Source: Alphaproteobacteria bacterium
GTDB taxonomy: Bacteria; Pseudomonadota; Alphaproteobacteria; Rhodospirillales; Magnetospirillaceae
Direction: 5' to 3'
Length of the DNA stretch: 34,886 nucleotides
Assembly: GCA_021325215.1 (NCBI GenBank)
Contig: JAJPHO010000177.1
Location: forward strand, 1 to 34,886
In this document: in pieces, positions 33,684 to 34,886 of the stretch
Layout of the letters: each line of letters opens with the position of its first letter
Position numbering within the stretch: the stretch's first letter is position 1
The notes under the pieces: model-generated
Database searches by the model: none
The model's input: the letters and a program-made list of their open reading frames with translations, nothing else
What the model was told of the DNA's origin: nothing
Position numbers and translations under genes: made by a program

Positions 33684-34801
33684 GCCAGGAAGAGGTTTTG
33701 CGGACTCCGCTCAATGCGCTGCACCGCGAACTCGGCGGCAAGATGGTGCCTTTCGCCGGCTACGACATGCCGGTGCAATATCCGGCCGGCGTACTGGCCG
33801 AGCATGTCCATACCCGCGCATCGGCGGGGCTGTTCGACGTCTCGCATATGGGCCAGGTGCGCCTGTCCGGCGAAGGCGTCGAGGCGGCGCTGGAAAAGCT
33901 GGTGCCCGGCGACATCCAGGCCCTGGCGCCCGGCAAGGTCCGCTACACCATGTTCACCAACGATCAGGGCGGCATCCTCGATGACCTGATGGTCAGCCAG
34001 ACCGGCCGCGACCTGTTCATGGTGGTCAATGCCGCCTGCAAGGCGCAGGACATCGCCCATCTCAAGGCCGGGCTCGGCGCAGGAATCAAAGTCGACGTGA
34101 TCGAGGACCGCGCGCTGCTGGCGCTGCAGGGGCCCGAGGCCGCCAAGGTGATGGCGCGCCATGCGCCGGGCGCCGGCGAGATGGGCTTCATGACCTGGAC
34201 GGAACTCAAGGTCTGCGGTTTCGATTGCTTCGTCACCCGCTCGGGCTATACCGGCGAGGATGGCTACGAGATCTCGGTGCATGAGGATCATGCCGTCGAA
34301 TTGGCCAGGACGCTGCTGGCCGAGCCGGAAGTGGCGCCGATCGGCCTGGGCGCGCGCGACAGCCTGCGCCTCGAAGCCGGGCTCTGTCTCTATGGCTCGG
34401 ACATCGACGAGACCACCTCGCCGATCGAGGCCGGGCTGAACTGGACCATCTCGAAGCGCCGCCGCGCCGAAGGCGGTTTCGCCGGTGCCGCGACCGTGCA
34501 GAAGCATCTGGCCGAGGGCGCGCCGCGCCTGCGCGTCGGCATCAAGCCGGTCGACAAGGCGCCGGCCCGCGCCCATACCGAAATCGTCGACGCCACCGGC
34601 CGCAAGATCGGCGAGGTCACCAGCGGCGGCTTCGGTCCGACCCTTGGCGGCCCGCTGGCAATGGGATATGTAGAGGCCGCCTTTGCGGCGCCGGGCACCG
34701 AAGTCCAGCTGCTGGTGCGCGGGACCCCGCGCCCGGCCCATGTGGTCGCCATGCCTTTCGTCGCTCACCGTTACGCCATTTCAGGGAGAAAAACCCCATG
34801 A
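33680..34801 (+). CDS. gcvT: Aminomethyltransferase (glycine cleavage T-protein)
   Basis: Transfers the aminomethyl group from the lipoylated H-protein to tetrahydrofolate, releasing ammonia. The 373-aa protein has the start [20 protein letters not shown] and blocks such as [29 protein letters not shown] and [25 protein letters not shown] ribosome site precedes the ATG at 33680; a longer in-frame reading upstream lies in the previous gene. Its stop overlaps the gcvH ATG. Confidence 0.95.
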   Translation: MSQEEVLRTPLNALHRELGGKMVPFAGYDMPVQYPAGVLAEHVHTRASAGLFDVSHMGQVRLSGEGVEAALEKLVPGDIQALAPGKVRYTMFTNDQGGILDDLMVSQTGRDLFMVVNAACKAQDIAHLKAGLGAGIKVDVIEDRALLALQGPEAAKVMARHAPGAGEMGFMTWTELKVCGFDCFVTRSGYTGEDGYEISVHEDHAVELARTLLAEPEVAPIGLGARDSLRLEAGLCLYGSDIDETTSPIEAGLNWTISKRRRAEGGFAGAATVQKHLAEGAPRLRVGIKPVDKAPARAHTEIVDATGRKIGEVTSGGFGPTLGGPLAMGYVEAAFAAPGTEVQLLVRGTPRPAHVVAMPFVAHRYAISGRKTP

Positions 34802-34886
34802 GCAAGACTTACTTCACCAGCGAACATGAATGGATCAAGGTCGAGGGCGACGTCGGCACGGTGGGCATCACCGACCACGCGCAGGG
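34798..34886 (+). CDS. gcvH: Glycine cleavage H-protein (partial, 5' end)
   Basis: The first 29 residues ([18 protein letters not shown] and [11 protein letters not shown]) match the N-terminus of GcvH, the lipoyl-carrying shuttle of the glycine cleavage system. The lipoyl-lysine region lies beyond the window. The ATGA overlap with gcvT indicates an operon, probably continuing to gcvP. Confidence 0.93.
   Translation, partial: MSKTYFTSEHEWIKVEGDVGTVGITDHAQ

Noticed and set aside
1-34886. tRNA or rRNA genes, CRISPR arrays, prophage genes
   Set aside because: None seen on either strand; the gaps are short and show only hairpins, repeats and regulatory-type sequence.

Overview
The window looks like chromosomal DNA of a free-living alphaproteobacterium, probably of the Rhodospirillales and possibly Magnetospirillum-like. 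This is inferred from the high G+C content, the eukaryote-type NADP isocitrate dehydrogenase, the plant-type glutamate-cysteine ligase next to rsmE and ubiA, and the style of the hypothetical proteins. No 16S or other decisive marker is present. Genes are dense, many adjacent genes overlap by 4 bp (ATGA or GTGA), and GTG or TTG starts are common. I found no tRNA, rRNA, CRISPR array, prophage or transposase.

Layout. 0.1-1.7 kb: phospholipid genes psd-pssA (minus). 1.8-6.3 kb: a hypothetical gene, a LysM protein, a LOG-family phosphoribohydrolase, icd, panD and a small exported protein. 6.3-7.9 kb: ubiA plus a coupled methyltransferase (minus). 8.1-10.1 kb: a cold-shock set of CspA, an IF-1 variant and a DEAD-box helicase. 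10.1-12.3 kb: rsmE and gshA. 12.3-16.5 kb (minus): yqgE, tldD and a TPR/O-GlcNAc-transferase-like gene. yqgE carries an in-frame TGA where a tryptophan is expected. The TPR gene appears to lack an ordinary start codon. 16.6-18.6 kb: a ScsB/DsbD-type thiol reductase. 18.8-21.2 kb (minus): a cytochrome c-sorbosone dehydrogenase fusion and a secreted alpha/beta-hydrolase relative whose nucleophile position holds Thr.

21.3-23.1 kb: a tight three-gene operon of a DUF347-type inner-membrane protein, a periplasmic cupredoxin and a probable outer-membrane beta-barrel. This is the best candidate here for an undescribed system, perhaps metal handling across the envelope. 23.2-24.3 kb: an unrecognised helical protein. 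24.5-31.2 kb has an accessory, stress-related character. A universal stress protein diverges from a P-type ATPase / AI-2E-family permease / cytochrome b561 operon across a candidate FNR-type site. This block converges on an arsR-arsC-arsH operon that has no arsenite pump next to it. 31.2-34.9 kb: thrB-rnhA (minus), then a lipoprotein, a small membrane protein, gcvT and the start of gcvH.

Non-coding structure. A hairpin-forming dispersed repeat occurs three times (about 5.4, 15.9 and 18.7 kb) with compensatory stem changes. Two different long palindromes, each about 75 bp, stand side by side upstream of thrB. Strong terminator-like hairpins follow icd and separate scsB from the sorbosone dehydrogenase.
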